Assembly: GCF_037975245.1 (NCBI RefSeq)
Contig: NC_092576.1
Location: 33,396,611 to 33,460,610, forward strand
DNA: 64,000 bases
Origin: Apostichopus japonicus
Lineage: Eukaryota > Echinodermata > Holothuroidea > Aspidochirotida > Stichopodidae
Reading direction: 5' to 3'
Shown piece after piece: positions 45,679 through 57,125 of this stretch. A model generated the notes under the pieces. That model saw only the letters and a list, made by a program, of their open reading frames with translations, was not told the DNA's origin and ran no database searches. A program made the position numbers and the translations under genes. Within the stretch, counting starts at the first letter, position 1, and each line of letters opens with the position of its first letter.

Positions 45679-45933
45679 TCAGTGACACGAAACTCTCAAA
45701 TTGGGAGGCCTAAGAAATGTTCTCCATTTTTGATAATCACATTTTGTACGAGGTTTAAGTTGAACTTTTACTTTAACACCATATTCTATTTCGGAACCGA
45801 GAAGCAACGGCTGCTCGCTGTTTGCACAGCGCAAGCATGGTTGCCATAGTTTCATACGATCACTCTTAGCAACTTTCAACCGTAAATCACCCAAGAAGGT
45901 CTTTAGAAGAATGAAAGTATTAACCGCCACCAT
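45679..45933 (-). CDS. Unrecognised 84-codon open frame
   Basis: Starts with an ATG at 45,933 and ends with TGA at 45,679 on the minus strand. It has a protein-like composition (KSDRMKLWQPCLRCANSEQP, then EIEYGVKVKVQLKPRT). It could be a first exon of the minus-strand gene at 41.4 kb through a weak AAA|GTAAAA donor, or a small independent ORF. Nothing decides between these and chance openness. Confidence 0.3.
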   Translation of the reverse strand: MVAVNTFILLKTFLGDLRLKVAKSDRMKLWQPCLRCANSEQPLLLGSEIEYGVKVKVQLKPRTKCDYQKWRTFLRPPNLRVSCH

Positions 45934-46759
45934 CGGCCTACCTGTTATTCCAAATCACTTGGAGGTAAAACTAAAGTTAATTGTTAGGCCACTGGCACTA
46001 GTACTGTATTATGGTTAGTGTTACGCTACGCAGTACGTGTAACCGTCTTAGACTGGCGTTTTGCAATACACAAGTGCAATGACAAAGAGTAGCTTAGGCT
46101 TCTACTGGGGCATTCTCAACACCAAACTGCATGATAAACACCAGTTAACATTGTGTTACTGTATGTGTGTATTGGGCTAGATTGAACAGTGGCACATCAT
46201 CTTCTATGTATTTCCAAACAAATCCTGGGACTAAGTCTCATTACTTTATTTGAAGCCTACACTCATTTGGTAAAGATTTCCTGTAGTTTCCCATGTGAAT
46301 CTAAATGGGTACAGGGTAGGATATGTGATTGAATAAAGCAAGGTTAAACCTTCAAACTTACAGTGACAGTACTAGTAAGCTGAACAAATTATGTTGGCTA
46401 GTCACCGGTATTATATACTTTAGTACTACTAGTAAGACTAAATCAAAACGACCGAAAGACAAACTTAGTGTAACAAAGTACTGATTCTTCTCTAGCCTAG
46501 GTTTTAACAGGCTTGTTAATGTTAAGTGAGCAAGCAAAATAACAACTAAAAATGATTAGGCCTATAAATAAGTTGGTTCAGTGCATTTCTGTTTCCAAAA
46601 TTTTATATTCTTAGATCATAAAACAAACAAAGATTTAGCCTATGTTTTATTATCTCTGTAGTCTGGGCATTTGATTCTGGTTGCAATAATGAGGACACTC
46701 TGGTTCAAATGTTCAGCTTTATACAGTCTGCTTTTGAATTGTTTTTTTTTTTTTTTGAG

Positions 46760-46793
46760 ACTATTGTGGAATCAAGTCTCACATCACTTTGTG
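46760..46793 (+). CDS. Plus-strand gene, exon candidate 1 (tentative)
   Basis: A T15 tract and GAG acceptor precede 34 nt in frame ACT-ATT-GTG, encoding TIVESSLTSLC and leaving in phase 1 at G|GTGACA. The phase fits the next exon. The intron to the next exon would be only 56 nt and the donor is weak, so this exon is the least certain of the set. Confidence 0.35.
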
Positions 46794-46849
46794 GTGACAA
46801 CTTTATTTCATTTTCTTCAAATGATGAATACTTCTGCTTTGTTTACCAG

Positions 46850-46882
46850 GAAGAATTGAAAAGCCAAATATCCAGGTCAAGG
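46850..46882 (+). CDS. Plus-strand gene, exon 2
   Basis: Acceptor CTTTGTTTACCAG, 33 nt encoding RIEKPNIQVK in the phase set by the flanking exons, donor G|GTGAGG in phase 1. The alternative frame would run into a stop in the next exon. Confidence 0.55.
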
Positions 46883-46998
46883 GTGAGGTTTCCTGTGATG
46901 TAAGACACCAGTGTGGAGGCAACAATAGAAGTGGAGAACAGTGTTATATATATGGCTTAAAGACATGTTTTAAATTGATATATGTGTACCCTTTGCAG

Positions 46999-47066
46999 GA
47001 CCAAAGAGTTTATCCGAGAGTCCAAAAAGCAAAGGAACAAGTGCCATAGAGAAAAAAGATGGAAGA
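46999..47066 (+). CDS. Plus-strand gene, exon 3
   Basis: Acceptor TGTGTACCCTTTGCAG, 68 nt encoding PKSLSESPKSKGTSAIEKKD and two more residues, donor AGA|GTGAGT in phase 0. The Ser/Lys/Pro-rich sequence looks like a flexible, possibly phosphorylated linker. The protein was not recognised. Confidence 0.6.
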
Positions 47067-47280
47067 GTGAGTTTAACTATTGTACCCAACTGTGTAATGA
47101 TTTTAAAGATACTTTTCATAACCTAGAAATGGAAAGTATGTTGCTGTCACTTACAACTGAACTTTTCAATGGAGATCTTCTGGGCAGTTTTTCTTGAAAA
47201 TGGTTTAACCAACACTATTATAGAATGATGTTGACTTTTACTTGGCAAAGTCATCTTTCCACTTTTGCTTCTTCTTTTAG

Positions 47281-47300
47281 AGTAACATTTCTAGTAATCA
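47281..47300 (+). CDS. Plus-strand gene, 20-nt microexon
   Basis: An excellent acceptor (CTTTTGCTTCTTCTTTTAG) and a good donor (CA|GTATGT) enclose 20 nt encoding SNISSN plus two bases. It enters in phase 0 and leaves in phase 2, exactly as needed to read into the terminal exon. Confidence 0.5.
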
Positions 47301-47646
47301 GTATGTACAAATGCAATTAAACAGTATTCAGATTTTTATTCAAACTCCAGAATAGACAGTATATTGTGGTTACATATGTGTTCCAGTATAAATAGGCATT
47401 AACAAATACATGCTTTGTAGGTAAATATTGTTTTTTTTTTAAGATCTGATTGGTAGCCAATTTAAGAATTAATTCCCTTCAATAGGTTACTGTCTGACTA
47501 GCTATTATTATTGTCTGCAAAGCATGCAGAATTGCAGACTACATAGTTTGGTAATGCTAACTTTTGAATAACTTTTATCTATTCAGCTGTAACTTTTATT
47601 TTGATATAATGATTGAAAAAAAAACAACTTTATATTGTTTTAACAG

Positions 47647-47701
47647 ATGGAAGTTCCTTTCTTACTTGCCACAGCAATACATGAAATCATTGTTTTCATG
47701 A
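47647..47701 (+). CDS. Plus-strand gene, terminal exon
   Basis: Acceptor ATATTGTTTTAACAG, then one base completing the phase-2 codon, then WKFLSYLPQQYMKSLFS and a TGA at 47,699-47,701. The 3' untranslated region runs to the AATAAA at 47,896. The protein was not recognised; only its C-terminus is in view. Confidence 0.55.
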
Positions 47702-47895
47702 ACATATTTAGCTGGTATTTCATAATATATGTACTTTTTTATTGCATAATATGAAAGTGTTTACTTCAGAAGTTTGCTTTCTTGTTAAACTCCAAATTTA
47801 TGTTTTCTTTTCCAGTGCCCTCAACTTTGCATTATTGTGCAGTACTATAATTTTGCCATTCATGTTTGATCCATTAACTTGTCTTAACGTTTTGG

Positions 47896-47901
47896 AATAA
47901 A
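47896..47901 (+). terminator. Polyadenylation signal of the plus-strand gene
   Basis: AATAAA about 195 nt after the stop codon, within an AT-rich stretch, as expected for the 3' end of the gene. Confidence 0.5.
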
Positions 47902-48009
47902 ATGATATTTTCAGATTTTTGTTAACAGTGATTTTTACTCCATCTGTTGAAAGTTTTCCCTCAGCTTGTTAAGTGTTGGACCTACATCATGTGCAACTGT
48001 AAAGAGTAA

Positions 48010-48545
48010 TTTTAAACCTGTTGAAACTCATCGCCACCTGTTTTCACCAGATAAACTTGTTGAAAACAATTGAACCTGTGGAAAATCCTAGCTAGTAGTT
48101 ACCAGTTAAAACCTCTTATTACCAGTCGAAACCTTTAATACAGGTTCTTACCTGTTGAAACCTTTTCAATACCAGTTAAAACCTGTTGAAAACAGTTGAA
48201 ACCTGTTCATCCAGTTACAGTAGAAGCTGTTGCGCCTGTTGAAAACAGTTGAAACCTGTTATTACCAGTTAATACCTGTTAATACCAGTTATAGGCTGTT
48301 GTGCCTGTTGAAACCTGTTGAAAACAGTTGAAACCTGTTAATACCAGTTAATACCAATTAATACCTATTACTACCAGTTTAAAGCTGTTATGCCTGTTGA
48401 AAACAGTTGAAACCTGTAAATACCAGTTAATACCTGTAAACCCAGTTAACACCCGTTAATACCATGTAATACCTGTTATTACCTGTCACCAAATACCAGT
48501 TGAAACAGGTACTTGTTAAAACCAGTTCAACAGGTATTAACTGGA
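48010..48545. repeat. Degenerate ACCTGTTGAAA minisatellite
   Basis: About 30 short units alternating ACCTGTTGAAAACAGTTGAA and ACCAGTTAATACCTGTTA, period about 17-20 bp. The complementary ACCTGTT/AACAGGT content makes the array locally self-complementary. Confidence 0.9.
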
Positions 48546-48559
48546 ATTTTCACCTGGGT

Positions 48560-50385
48560 AAAGAAATACCTCTGGGTGTGCGAGGAGCAGTGCAGTACTC
48601 AATGATTACTGTAGTATGTAAAGTAAATACAGGGAAGTAATACCTCTGGGTGTGTTAGGGGCAGTGCAGTACTCAAGGACTACTGTAGTGTCTACAGTCA
48701 TACAGTACAGTAATACCTCTGGGTGTGTAAGGGGCAGTGCAGTACTCAATGACTGCTGTAGTGTCTACAGTTATACAGTGCAGTAATACCTCTGGGTGTG
48801 TAAGGGGCAGTGCAGTACTCAATGACTACTAGTGCCTAGGGCATACAGTTATACAGTACAGTAATGCCTCTGGGTGTGTAAGGAGCAGTGCAGTACTCAA
48901 TGACTACTGTAGAGTATACAGTTATACAGTACAGTAGTACCTCTGGAGGTGATAGGGGGCAGTCCAGTAGGTCTCAATGACTACACAAAGTGTCTACAGT
49001 TATACAGTAGAGTAAAACCTCTGGGTGTGTATGGGGCAGTGCAGTACTCAATGACTACTGTAGTGGCTACAGTTATACAGTACAGTAATACCTCTGGGTG
49101 TGTGAGGGGCAGTGCAGTACTCAATGACTACTGTAGTGTCTACAGTTAAACAGTACAGTAATACCTCTGGGTGTGTAAGGGGCAGTCCAGTATTCAATGA
49201 CTACTGTAGTGTCAACAGTAATACCTCTGGGGTGAAAGGGGGTAGTCCAGTAAGTCTCAATGACAACACAAAGTGTGTACAGTTACACAGTACAGTAATA
49301 CCTCTGGGTGTGTAAGGAGCAGTGCAGTACTCGATGACTACTGTAGTGTCTACAGTTATACAGTACAGTAATACCTCTGGGTGTGTAAGAGGCAGTCCAG
49401 TACTCAATGACTCCTGTAGTGTCTACAGTTATACAATAAAGTAATACCTCTGGGTGTGTAAGGGGCAGTCTAGTACTCAATGACTAATGTAGTGGCTACA
49501 GTTATACAGTACAGTAATACCTCTGGGAATGTAAGGGGCAGTCCAGTACTCAATGAATACTGTAGTGTCTACAGTTAACCTCTGGGTGAAAGGGGGCAGT
49601 CCAGTAAGTCTCAATGACTACACAAAGTGTCTGCAGTTATACAGTACAGTAATACCTCTGGGTGTGTAAGGAGCAGTTGCGTACTCAATGACTACTGTAG
49701 TGTCTACAGTTATACCGTAGAGTAATACCTCTGGGTGTGTAAGGGGCAGTTCAGTACTCAATGACTACTGTAGTGGCTACAGTTATACAGTACAGTAATA
49801 CCTCTGGGATATGTTAAGGGCAGTCCAGTATATACTCTATGACTACTGTAGTGTGTACAGTTATACAGTACAGTAATACCTCTGGGTGTGTAAAGAGCAG
49901 TGCAGTACTCAAAGACTACTGTGGTTTCTACAGTTATACAGTACAGAAATACCTCTGGGCGTGTGTAACGGGCGGTCGAGTACTCAATGACTACTGTAGT
50001 GTCTACATTTTTACAGTAAAGTAATACCTCTGGTTGTGTAAGCGGCAGTGCAGTACTCAGTGACTACTGTGGTGTCTACAGTTATACAGTACAGAAATAC
50101 CTCTGGGCGTGTGTAAGGGGCGGTCGAGTACTCAATGACTACTGTAGTGTCTACAGTTATACAGTAAAGTAATACCTCTGGTTGTGTAAGCGACAGTGCA
50201 GTACTCAGTGACTACTGTGGTGTCTACAGTTATACAGTACATAAATACCTCTGGGCGTGTGTAAGGGGCGGTCGAGTACTCAATGACTACTGTAGTGTCT
50301 ACAGTTATACAGTAAAGTAATACCTCTGTGTGTGTTAGGGGCAGTGCAGTACTCAATGACTGCTGTAGTGTCTACAGTTATTTTA
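48560..50385. repeat. ~73-bp satellite array, 25 units
   Basis: Each unit carries TAATACCTCTGGGTGTGTAA, GGGGCAGTGCAGTACTCAAT, GACTACTGTAGTGTCTACAG and TTATACAGTACAG. Units begin at about 48,567, 48,638, 48,710 and so on to 50,319. A longer block recurs near 49,950-50,330 with the GGGCGTGTGTAAGGGGCGG variant, showing a ~149-bp dimer. Variant units with TCTGGxGGTGAxAGGGGGCAG recur at 48,940, 49,225 and 49,580. Confidence 0.95.
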
Positions 50386-50389
50386 TTTA

Positions 50390-51260
50390 AAAAAAAAAAA
50401 AAAAAACCTTAACCCATGTTAACTTTGCACCCGAAGGTCGTACAGGGGTCAATCCATGGATAATTTTGATCGGAAGACCATTTGAGATCTGAATATGGCC
50501 AGAAATAATCAAATAACTAAGGAAACTAATACAGGTCACCATAGGTCAACCTAAGGTTAACTGTCACAAAGATGCGGGTCAACTAATGGATTACAATAGC
50601 GTAATTCCCAACCTTGACAAATATTTTGTTCTCAAGTTATTGCAAAAATACCCCTTTTGACCCCCAACTGACCTTTGTTGACCTTGGATCAAACGACTGT
50701 TATGTTTGAAACATTCCCTACCCAGCTATTTACAACTAGTTCCAAAATATGGTTGGACCCTGTCAATGGGAGATATTGCTTTGTTTATTATTTTGGTTTT
50801 TGGCCCCTAACTGACCTTTACAGGCACTGAAAACAACACTGGGCACACCTTCTCACTATAGCAGATCTAAATACCAAGTCTGAGTTCAGTTCAACTTTTC
50901 CTTGTTGAGTTACAGTGTACCCAAGCAAGTGTTACAGACACACACAGACACACAAGTTGACTACATAGGTTCCTTTTGCTAACCAAAAAATGGGTTGAGA
51001 AATTCATGTTCAGCTGGAAGGATTGTTTATCGTAGATGATATAGTTAAGGACTTTAGTCTGTCGTGTATTTTTTCTTGTATGCCGAAACATGTACAAACA
51101 GGATATATTAGACAATCTTCCTTCCTATCTGTGGCTAATGTTAGTCTTGATTTAGCTTATAGACTTTGTCATGTCATGCCATTCATGTTAATAGGTTTTG
51201 TACTGTTTGTGCTCATGTGCATAGTATCCAGTGATGGAGGGTGGAGCTTGACGAGTATGC
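50390..51260. other. Non-coding stretch
   Basis: Starts with a poly-A run (50,391-50,406) and contains TGACC-rich phrases of a type common in dispersed repeats (CCCCCAACTGACCTTTGTTG). A short (AC)-rich patch lies at about 50,938-50,960. No gene was recognised. Confidence 0.4.
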
Positions 51261-51261
51261 A

Positions 51262-51905
51262 ATGAGGTTTTTATGTGTTGCACGTATAGACAAAAATGGA
51301 TAATAAGGTTTGTATGTATTGCGCATATAGACAGACATGAATAGTAAGGTTTGTATGTATTGCACGTATAGACATATATGAAAATAAGGTTTACATGTAT
51401 TGCCCGTATAGATGGACATGAATAATAAGGTTTGTATGTATTGCGCGAATAGACAGACATGAAAATAAGGTGTGTATGGTATGTATTGCACGTATAGATA
51501 TACATGAATATGGTTTGTTTGTAATGCGCGAATAGACATACATGATTAATAAGATTTGTATGTATTGCACGTTCAGACAGACATGAATCATAAGGTTTGT
51601 ATGTATTGCATATATATACATACATGAATAAGGTTTTTTATGTATTGTGCATATGGACAGACATACATGGATAAGGTTTGTATATATTACGCGTATAAAC
51701 ATACCTTAATAAGGTGTGTATGTATTGCACGTATATACATACATGAATAAGGTTTGTATGTATTGCACGTATAGACATGTATACATGAATAAAAAGGTTA
51801 AATGTATTGTGCGTATAGACAGACATGAATAATATGGTTTGTATGTATTGCACGTATAGACAGACATGAATAATAAGGTTTGTATGTATTGCACGTATAG
51901 CTGAT
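51262..51905. repeat. ~41-bp satellite array, 16 units
   Basis: Unit AATAAGGTTTGTATGTATTG followed by CACGTATAGACAGACATG. The open minus-strand frames with Tyr-Lys-Pro-Tyr and RAIHTN repeats are a by-product of the repeat. Confidence 0.95.
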
Positions 51906-52032
51906 TGCATCGAATGCCAACAGCTACGACAGACATGAATAATGAGCTAGGAAATGTCATGACATGAAATGCTCCTTACAGAAATTGACACAAAAGTATG
52001 TAGTCTTGCATCATAATGATAATCATCTTGAG

Positions 52033-52158
52033 TCAACAAACCAGTGTCACTGATATCCTGCCTATAAGTATAATCTGTCTAAGAAGATTATCTTTGTTTG
52101 GAACAGTAACATCATGTTTAAAGGCATTGAAGACTCGCCCCAAACGGCTTGCAGCCCT
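52033..52158 (-). CDS. Minus-strand host exon, probably terminal
   Basis: A strong acceptor (GTTAACTTTTTTCAG) is followed by 41 open codons starting RAASRLGRVFNAFKHDVTVP and then LLRQIILIGR, to a TGA at 52,033. It enters in phase 0, matching the exit phase of the exon at 52,613-52,727. The protein was not recognised. Confidence 0.5.
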   Translation of the reverse strand, partial: RAASRLGRVFNAFKHDVTVPNKDNLLRQIILIGRISVTLVC

Positions 52159-52612
52159 CTGAAAAAAGTTAACTTCCCGTTGCTTGCAAGTGAAGTGTTT
52201 TCCTTGTCGCTACAAAATGCAGACAGCAATGAAACGTGATACCTTGTTATCTTAAATATATATCTTTTATCTAGACCTGAGATGTCCATCACTGCTATGT
52301 ACACTGTGTTGTGGGTATTGACCATAGCTGCATGTATTGACTGTACACTACTGTCTACTTACTAACAGAACCAAGCTGTGTGTGTATTTTCTGGGAGCAA
52401 TGGTGGTGTCTAACACTTCTGTTACACCTCATTTGAAACTAGGTCAGATTACCGGCATCAGACGTTTCTTTGTCACTTCCTTAAAACTCTGCAAAGAAGC
52501 CAAATCTGAAGTCGTTCAAGCGTAATAAATGGTGGTATTGCCTAGTGGTTTGTACACAAAGAAGGATAAGACCTGTGTGAACTCCGGTATAAACTTTCTG
52601 CTGAAAACCTAC

Positions 52613-52727
52613 CTGTGGCCAATATATCAGGAATTCAAGAATGCTCAGTTCTGTAAGGGACACTTTCATAGCATGTGCCACTTCTATAACTACTCGGAGT
52701 GTTCCTGTCAATATTTGATCCAAATAT
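52613..52727 (-). CDS. Minus-strand host exon, protein not recognised
   Basis: Acceptor CATATTATAG, 115 nt open in one frame reading YLDQILTGTLRVVIEVAHAM, then SLTELSILEFLIYWPQ, and a near-consensus donor CCACAG|GTAGGT in phase 0. The amphipathic, Leu-rich sequence looks like a helical protein. The exon at 52,158 is the best downstream partner in phase, but another exon between them is possible. Confidence 0.55.
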
Positions 52728-52984
52728 CTATAATATGTCCAGGTCACCACTCATGTAGTGGTAAAGTGGTAGATATTGTTAATATGTTTGTCAGTTTTAT
52801 GTCTGTGTGCAGGTCTGTAATGATTGAATTATATGCTCAATTATTGTTTTTCCTTTATTATAATGTTTTCTAGCCTGCTATTAGTGCTACTATATATTGT
52901 TAGTGTAAATGGACATGTTTCAGTCAGTTAATTGTTTTGTGTATCTGGTCGGTGAATCTGACCACATTTCAACTGCGTGCTTTC

Positions 52985-54400
52985 CCGCCATACATGCTAA
53001 TATACATACTAACATACATGCTAACATACATGCTAACATACTTGCTTGCATACACACTTACATACATACTAACATACATGCTAAAATTCATGCTAGCATA
53101 CATGCTAACATACATGTATGTTAACATGTATGGTATCATACATGTATGCTAACAAACACACTAACATACTGTTTCAGTAGCCTACAAGCTAACATATGTA
53201 TACATGCTAACATACATGCTAACATGTATACATATGCTAACAAACAGGCTAACATACCTAGGCTAACATAAACGATATCATACAGCTTATATACAAACAG
53301 GCTAACATACACGCTATTATACTGCTTATAACATGTTAACATACATGCTAACAAACAGGCTAACATACAGGCTAACATACTTGGTATCATACATACTAAC
53401 ATAAATACTAACATACTTGATATCATACATCCTTACATACAGGTATGCTAACATGTATGGTAACATATATGCTAACATACACGTTAACATACTGCTTACA
53501 TAGCCTACAAGCATATGTATGCTAACATACATGCTAACATACATGTGTATGCTAACATACATGTATGCTAACATACATGTATACTAACATACATTTATGC
53601 TAACAAACAGGCTAACATACAGGCTAACATAAACGCTATCATACAGCTTATATACAAACAGGCTAACATACACGCTATTATACTGCTTATAACATGCTAG
53701 CATACATGCTAACATACATGTATACTAACATGTATGGTATCATACATGTATGCTAACAAACACACTAACATACTGCTTCAGTAGCCTACAAGCTAACATA
53801 TGTATACATGCTAACATACATGCTAACATGTATACATATGCTAACAAACAGGCTAACATACCTAGGCTAACATAAACGATATCATACAGCTTATATACAA
53901 ACAGGCTAACATACACGCTAGTATTCTGCTTATAACATGTTAACATACATGCTAACAAACAGGCTAACATACAGGCTAACATACTTGGTATCATACATAC
54001 GAACATAAATACTTACATACTTGATATCATACATCCTTACATACATGTTTGCTAACATGTATGGTAACATATATACATGCTAACATACATGCTAACATAC
54101 TGCTTACATAGCCTACAAGCTAACATATGTACGCTTACATACATGCTAACATACATGTATATGCTAACATACATGTATGCTAACATACTGTACATGTATA
54201 CTAACATACATTTATGCTAACAAACAGGCTAACATACAGGCTAACATAAACGCTATCATACAGCTTATATACAAACAGGTTACGCTATTATACTGCTTAT
54301 AACATGCTGACATACATGCTTACAAACAGGCTAACATACAGGCTAACACATGTTAACATACATGCTAACATACATGCTAATATACATGCAGTATGCTATC
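52985..54400. repeat. 12-bp CTAACATACATG satellite with 605-bp higher-order repeat
   Basis: The base unit CTAACATACATG varies to ACAGG, ACTTG, TGTATG and others. The segment from about 53,150 to 53,700 recurs at 53,755-54,300, about 605 bp away, with shared markers TACTGxTTCAGTAGCCTACA, ATACCTAGGCTAACATAAAC and GATATCATACAGCTTATATA. Confidence 0.95.
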
Positions 54401-54404
54401 ATAT

Positions 54405-55050
54405 AAGAGACAGCACTGCTAACATATGCTAACATATTACAATAGTACAGGTATTGCAGCTCAATTAGCCTACTGTAGTGCAAGTCAATGGGAGCAATTA
54501 ATTGGCCAAACCTTTATGCAAAATTGTGATTTTTCGCAATTTGGCTGAAATCCAGTATGTTAATGGTTTAAGTGCTTAGCATGTATAGTGTAGCAATTGA
54601 TATTTCAGGGATGATGTTCCGTGATATCACGCTTCAGTGATTTCTGTGGTCTAAAATGAGTATTTGGGTCAAAATTGAGACTTTTAGGCCTGAAATTGCT
54701 GAGATGAACTCTGTTGGGGTCCTATTGTCACAAAGTGAGCTATTTACTCATATTAAAGTTACGACTTTAAGCTAGGTCCTACATGTGTGTTTGAAACTAG
54801 TTTTACGTAGCTTGCTAAGCAGCGGTAATCAATGTACATGACATTTTGTTGTAAGGATAGCTCATTAAATTTGGAATAAGTTTATTCAAAACACATGAAA
54901 TGTGGTTGTCCCAGCCTGGAAACTGTTATTCATTCCTGCCTGACTTAAATGGTAGCAATGATAAGCTCAGCAGCAGCAATAATATTACACTTGATTCTTG
55001 GAGACTCATGCTATCAAGAGTAGCCTTATATAGTTGCCAGTTTGCTAATG
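54405..55050. other. Non-coding stretch
   Basis: No supported feature. The open frames here overlap the following inverted repeat. Confidence 0.4.
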
Positions 55051-55056
55051 CTATAA

Positions 55057-55703
55057 ACGGCAACGAGTTTAATAAATCTGGAGGATTCATGTCAATTGGG
55101 CGCGCGCGTACCATGCATGGAGGGTCATGTGATGTGTTCCAGGGTGGTACCAAACTGATATTTCTTTGTAGCAGTTCGAGAATAGTGTTAGTGACTTCGT
55201 GAAAGATTTGCACCAAGACGGATCGGACATGGGAACTAACGGTGTAAGAAGGTACTGGTACGTCAGGCCTACGAAATAGTGCTAATATGCTAACGTTAGA
55301 CATGCTGGCACAGAACAAGTACAGATACATTGGGCTTGCAGCAGGAAATGTCGATGTCTGAATTGTATTTCAAGAGCGATTTGTTTGGTGCTTTGGGGAA
55401 ATGTTTAGGTCAGTGCAACCACGGAATTCTCCATGGAATAGAGCCTAATGCTGCTCGACGGGAATTTAGCTACCACGTTAGGCTACAGGCACGGTTATTG
55501 CTAGGTAACTGGTGTCGTCTGCTGGCCTAAGCACGCATACACATTTACGTACTAGTTGGGTGAAATCATCATGCGTAATGGGGAGAGTAATATATTAGTA
55601 CCACCCTGGAACACATCACATGACCCTCCATGCATGGTACGCGCGTACGCGCATATTTATTGTGTGATAGTTCCTTCAGATTTATTAAACTCGATGATAA
55701 ACG
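55057..55703. repeat. Inverted repeat with ~110-bp arms
   Basis: The left arm (about 55,057-55,170) contains ACGAGTTTAATAAATCTG and CGTACCATGCATGGAGGGTC then ATGTGATGTGTTCCAGGGTG. The right arm (about 55,590-55,703) is its reverse complement with few differences in the central 60 bp. The spacer is about 420 bp. It could be a fold-back element or a palindromic MITE pair. The protein frames seen in both arms (PPWNTSHDPPCMVRA) are a shadow of the repeat. Confidence 0.8.
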
Positions 55704-55709
55704 GATGCA

Positions 55710-56425
55710 TAGGTACAGTAGTGTTGCTCATGCATAGCAGTTTGACCACTGATTGTGTTAGACACATAATCATAGAGCCCCTGTAATGTTTAAACCTGCA
55801 CATAGTTTACTTGAACTACCTTTATATTGCTCAAGTTAACCTACATGTGATAGGCTTACATATATGTATTTCTGCTTCTCAAAAGCACTTGGTGTTCAGA
55901 ATTTTACAGAACATTGACTGCCAAAATTCATTGCAGAGTAATAGCTAAACTACTGGGCAGTACTAAGGTGGCAAAAAAAAAGAGAGAAAGTAATTGATTC
56001 TGTACATTGTATATAGCAAAATCTTCACTCACCCTAGTTCCTTTCACTACCCCGCTCCCCTAGTTTAAGATAGGAATGCTAATGATCTCAAAATATTAAG
56101 TGTTCTGTGCCAATATGCAAGACCGAGCAGAATTTGACTACAAAATGTCTGCCGTGTCAAGTTCTTTCATAGCCCTAAATTAACACGCTAACTGAAGTGT
56201 AGGCTTAAGTACATACATCCATTGACTTTGGATTCTGTTTGCTATGCTCTGAGCCTCTGAGCTTAGACAGGTCAAGTCCCATAGAGTAGTGGTACTGAGG
56301 TAATTTTTTTTTCTTTAGGGAGTAAGATTTCCAAATGCCAATAACATATGCAAAACTGGGGGAGGATGTTAAAAGCTTAAAAAAAACACAATTTTATCAG
56401 CATGTAACTGAAATTGAATAAAACT
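55710..56425. other. Non-coding stretch
   Basis: No supported feature apart from short A and T runs. Confidence 0.4.
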
Positions 56426-56427
56426 CA

Positions 56428-56669
56428 TCAAATATGTAACTCTGCTTTGCTGCAAAAAGTTAAGGTTGCCTGCTGTATCGTTGCTAGTAATATTTGAAGG
56501 CGCATCAATAACGAAGGTGCGTCATTTGTGAAGTGTTTACTATACACATTTACGGTTCTGATAATTGGATTAATTCCATATGGTGGTTTAAAATATTTCA
56601 ACGCTATCATGAAATGTTGTAGGGCAACCATATTAACATCGTTCTGAAGAATATGGTCGACACACATAG
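56428..56669 (-). CDS. Candidate terminal exon of a two-exon minus-strand gene
   Basis: The frame starts with CT completing the split codon from the exon at 56,817-56,880, then MCVDHILQNDVNMVALQHFM and on to a TGA at 56,428. The phase fits the upstream exon. The acceptor (AAACGGAAG) has a poor pyrimidine tract, which is the main weakness. The protein was not recognised. Confidence 0.3.
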
Positions 56670-56816
56670 CTTCCGTTTAGTAACGTACTTAGGCTAGGCC
56701 TACAGGCTACACTAGTAGTACTTATATTATTAGTTGTAGAAGACATTTATGATAACAATAGTTAACTTGTTCAAGTCCTAGTCTCCTAGATATTAATTAA
56801 AATGATAAACACTTAC

Positions 56817-56880
56817 CTGTGTTCAACTTATCATTAACAACTCGAATTATCAAGATGTAAGTGCCAGTATTTTGAAGCAT
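56817..56880 (-). CDS. Candidate first exon of a minus-strand gene
   Basis: An ATG at 56,880 opens MLQNTGTYILIIRVVNDKLN, ending at a consensus donor ACAG|GTAAGTG in phase 1. The donor is one of the best in the window. Upstream sequence at 56,885-56,960 is GC-richer than average, compatible with a promoter. The protein was not recognised. Confidence 0.4.
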
Positions 56881-57125
56881 ATACGTAGCGAAACCGAACG
56901 CGGAAAGATCCTGGTGGTATCAGCGCGTAAAATAATGGCTGCACACTAACGAACCGTAGTTTGCAAGCACCTACCGTACCTTGAGGCTTGAACAAGCATA
57001 CAGGAAATGTCTGAGAGCGGAAAGTGAACAGGAAGTTCGTGTAAAAACATGGTAAAGCGTTTCATAAATTCAACGTCAATGGTTAAGGTCAATCGCAATG
57101 CACGCCGTTTGTATCACATTTATGA

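Noticed and set aside
48949-50356. Open frames within the 73-bp array
   Set aside because: By-products of a tandem repeat without stops in some frames; they change frame between units.
48560-50385. CRISPR-like array of regularly spaced repeats
   Set aside because: The whole unit, spacer part included, is repeated, and the context is eukaryotic. It is a satellite.
51188-51960. RAIHTNLI-type repeat proteins on the minus strand
   Set aside because: Translations of the 41-bp satellite in several overlapping frames.
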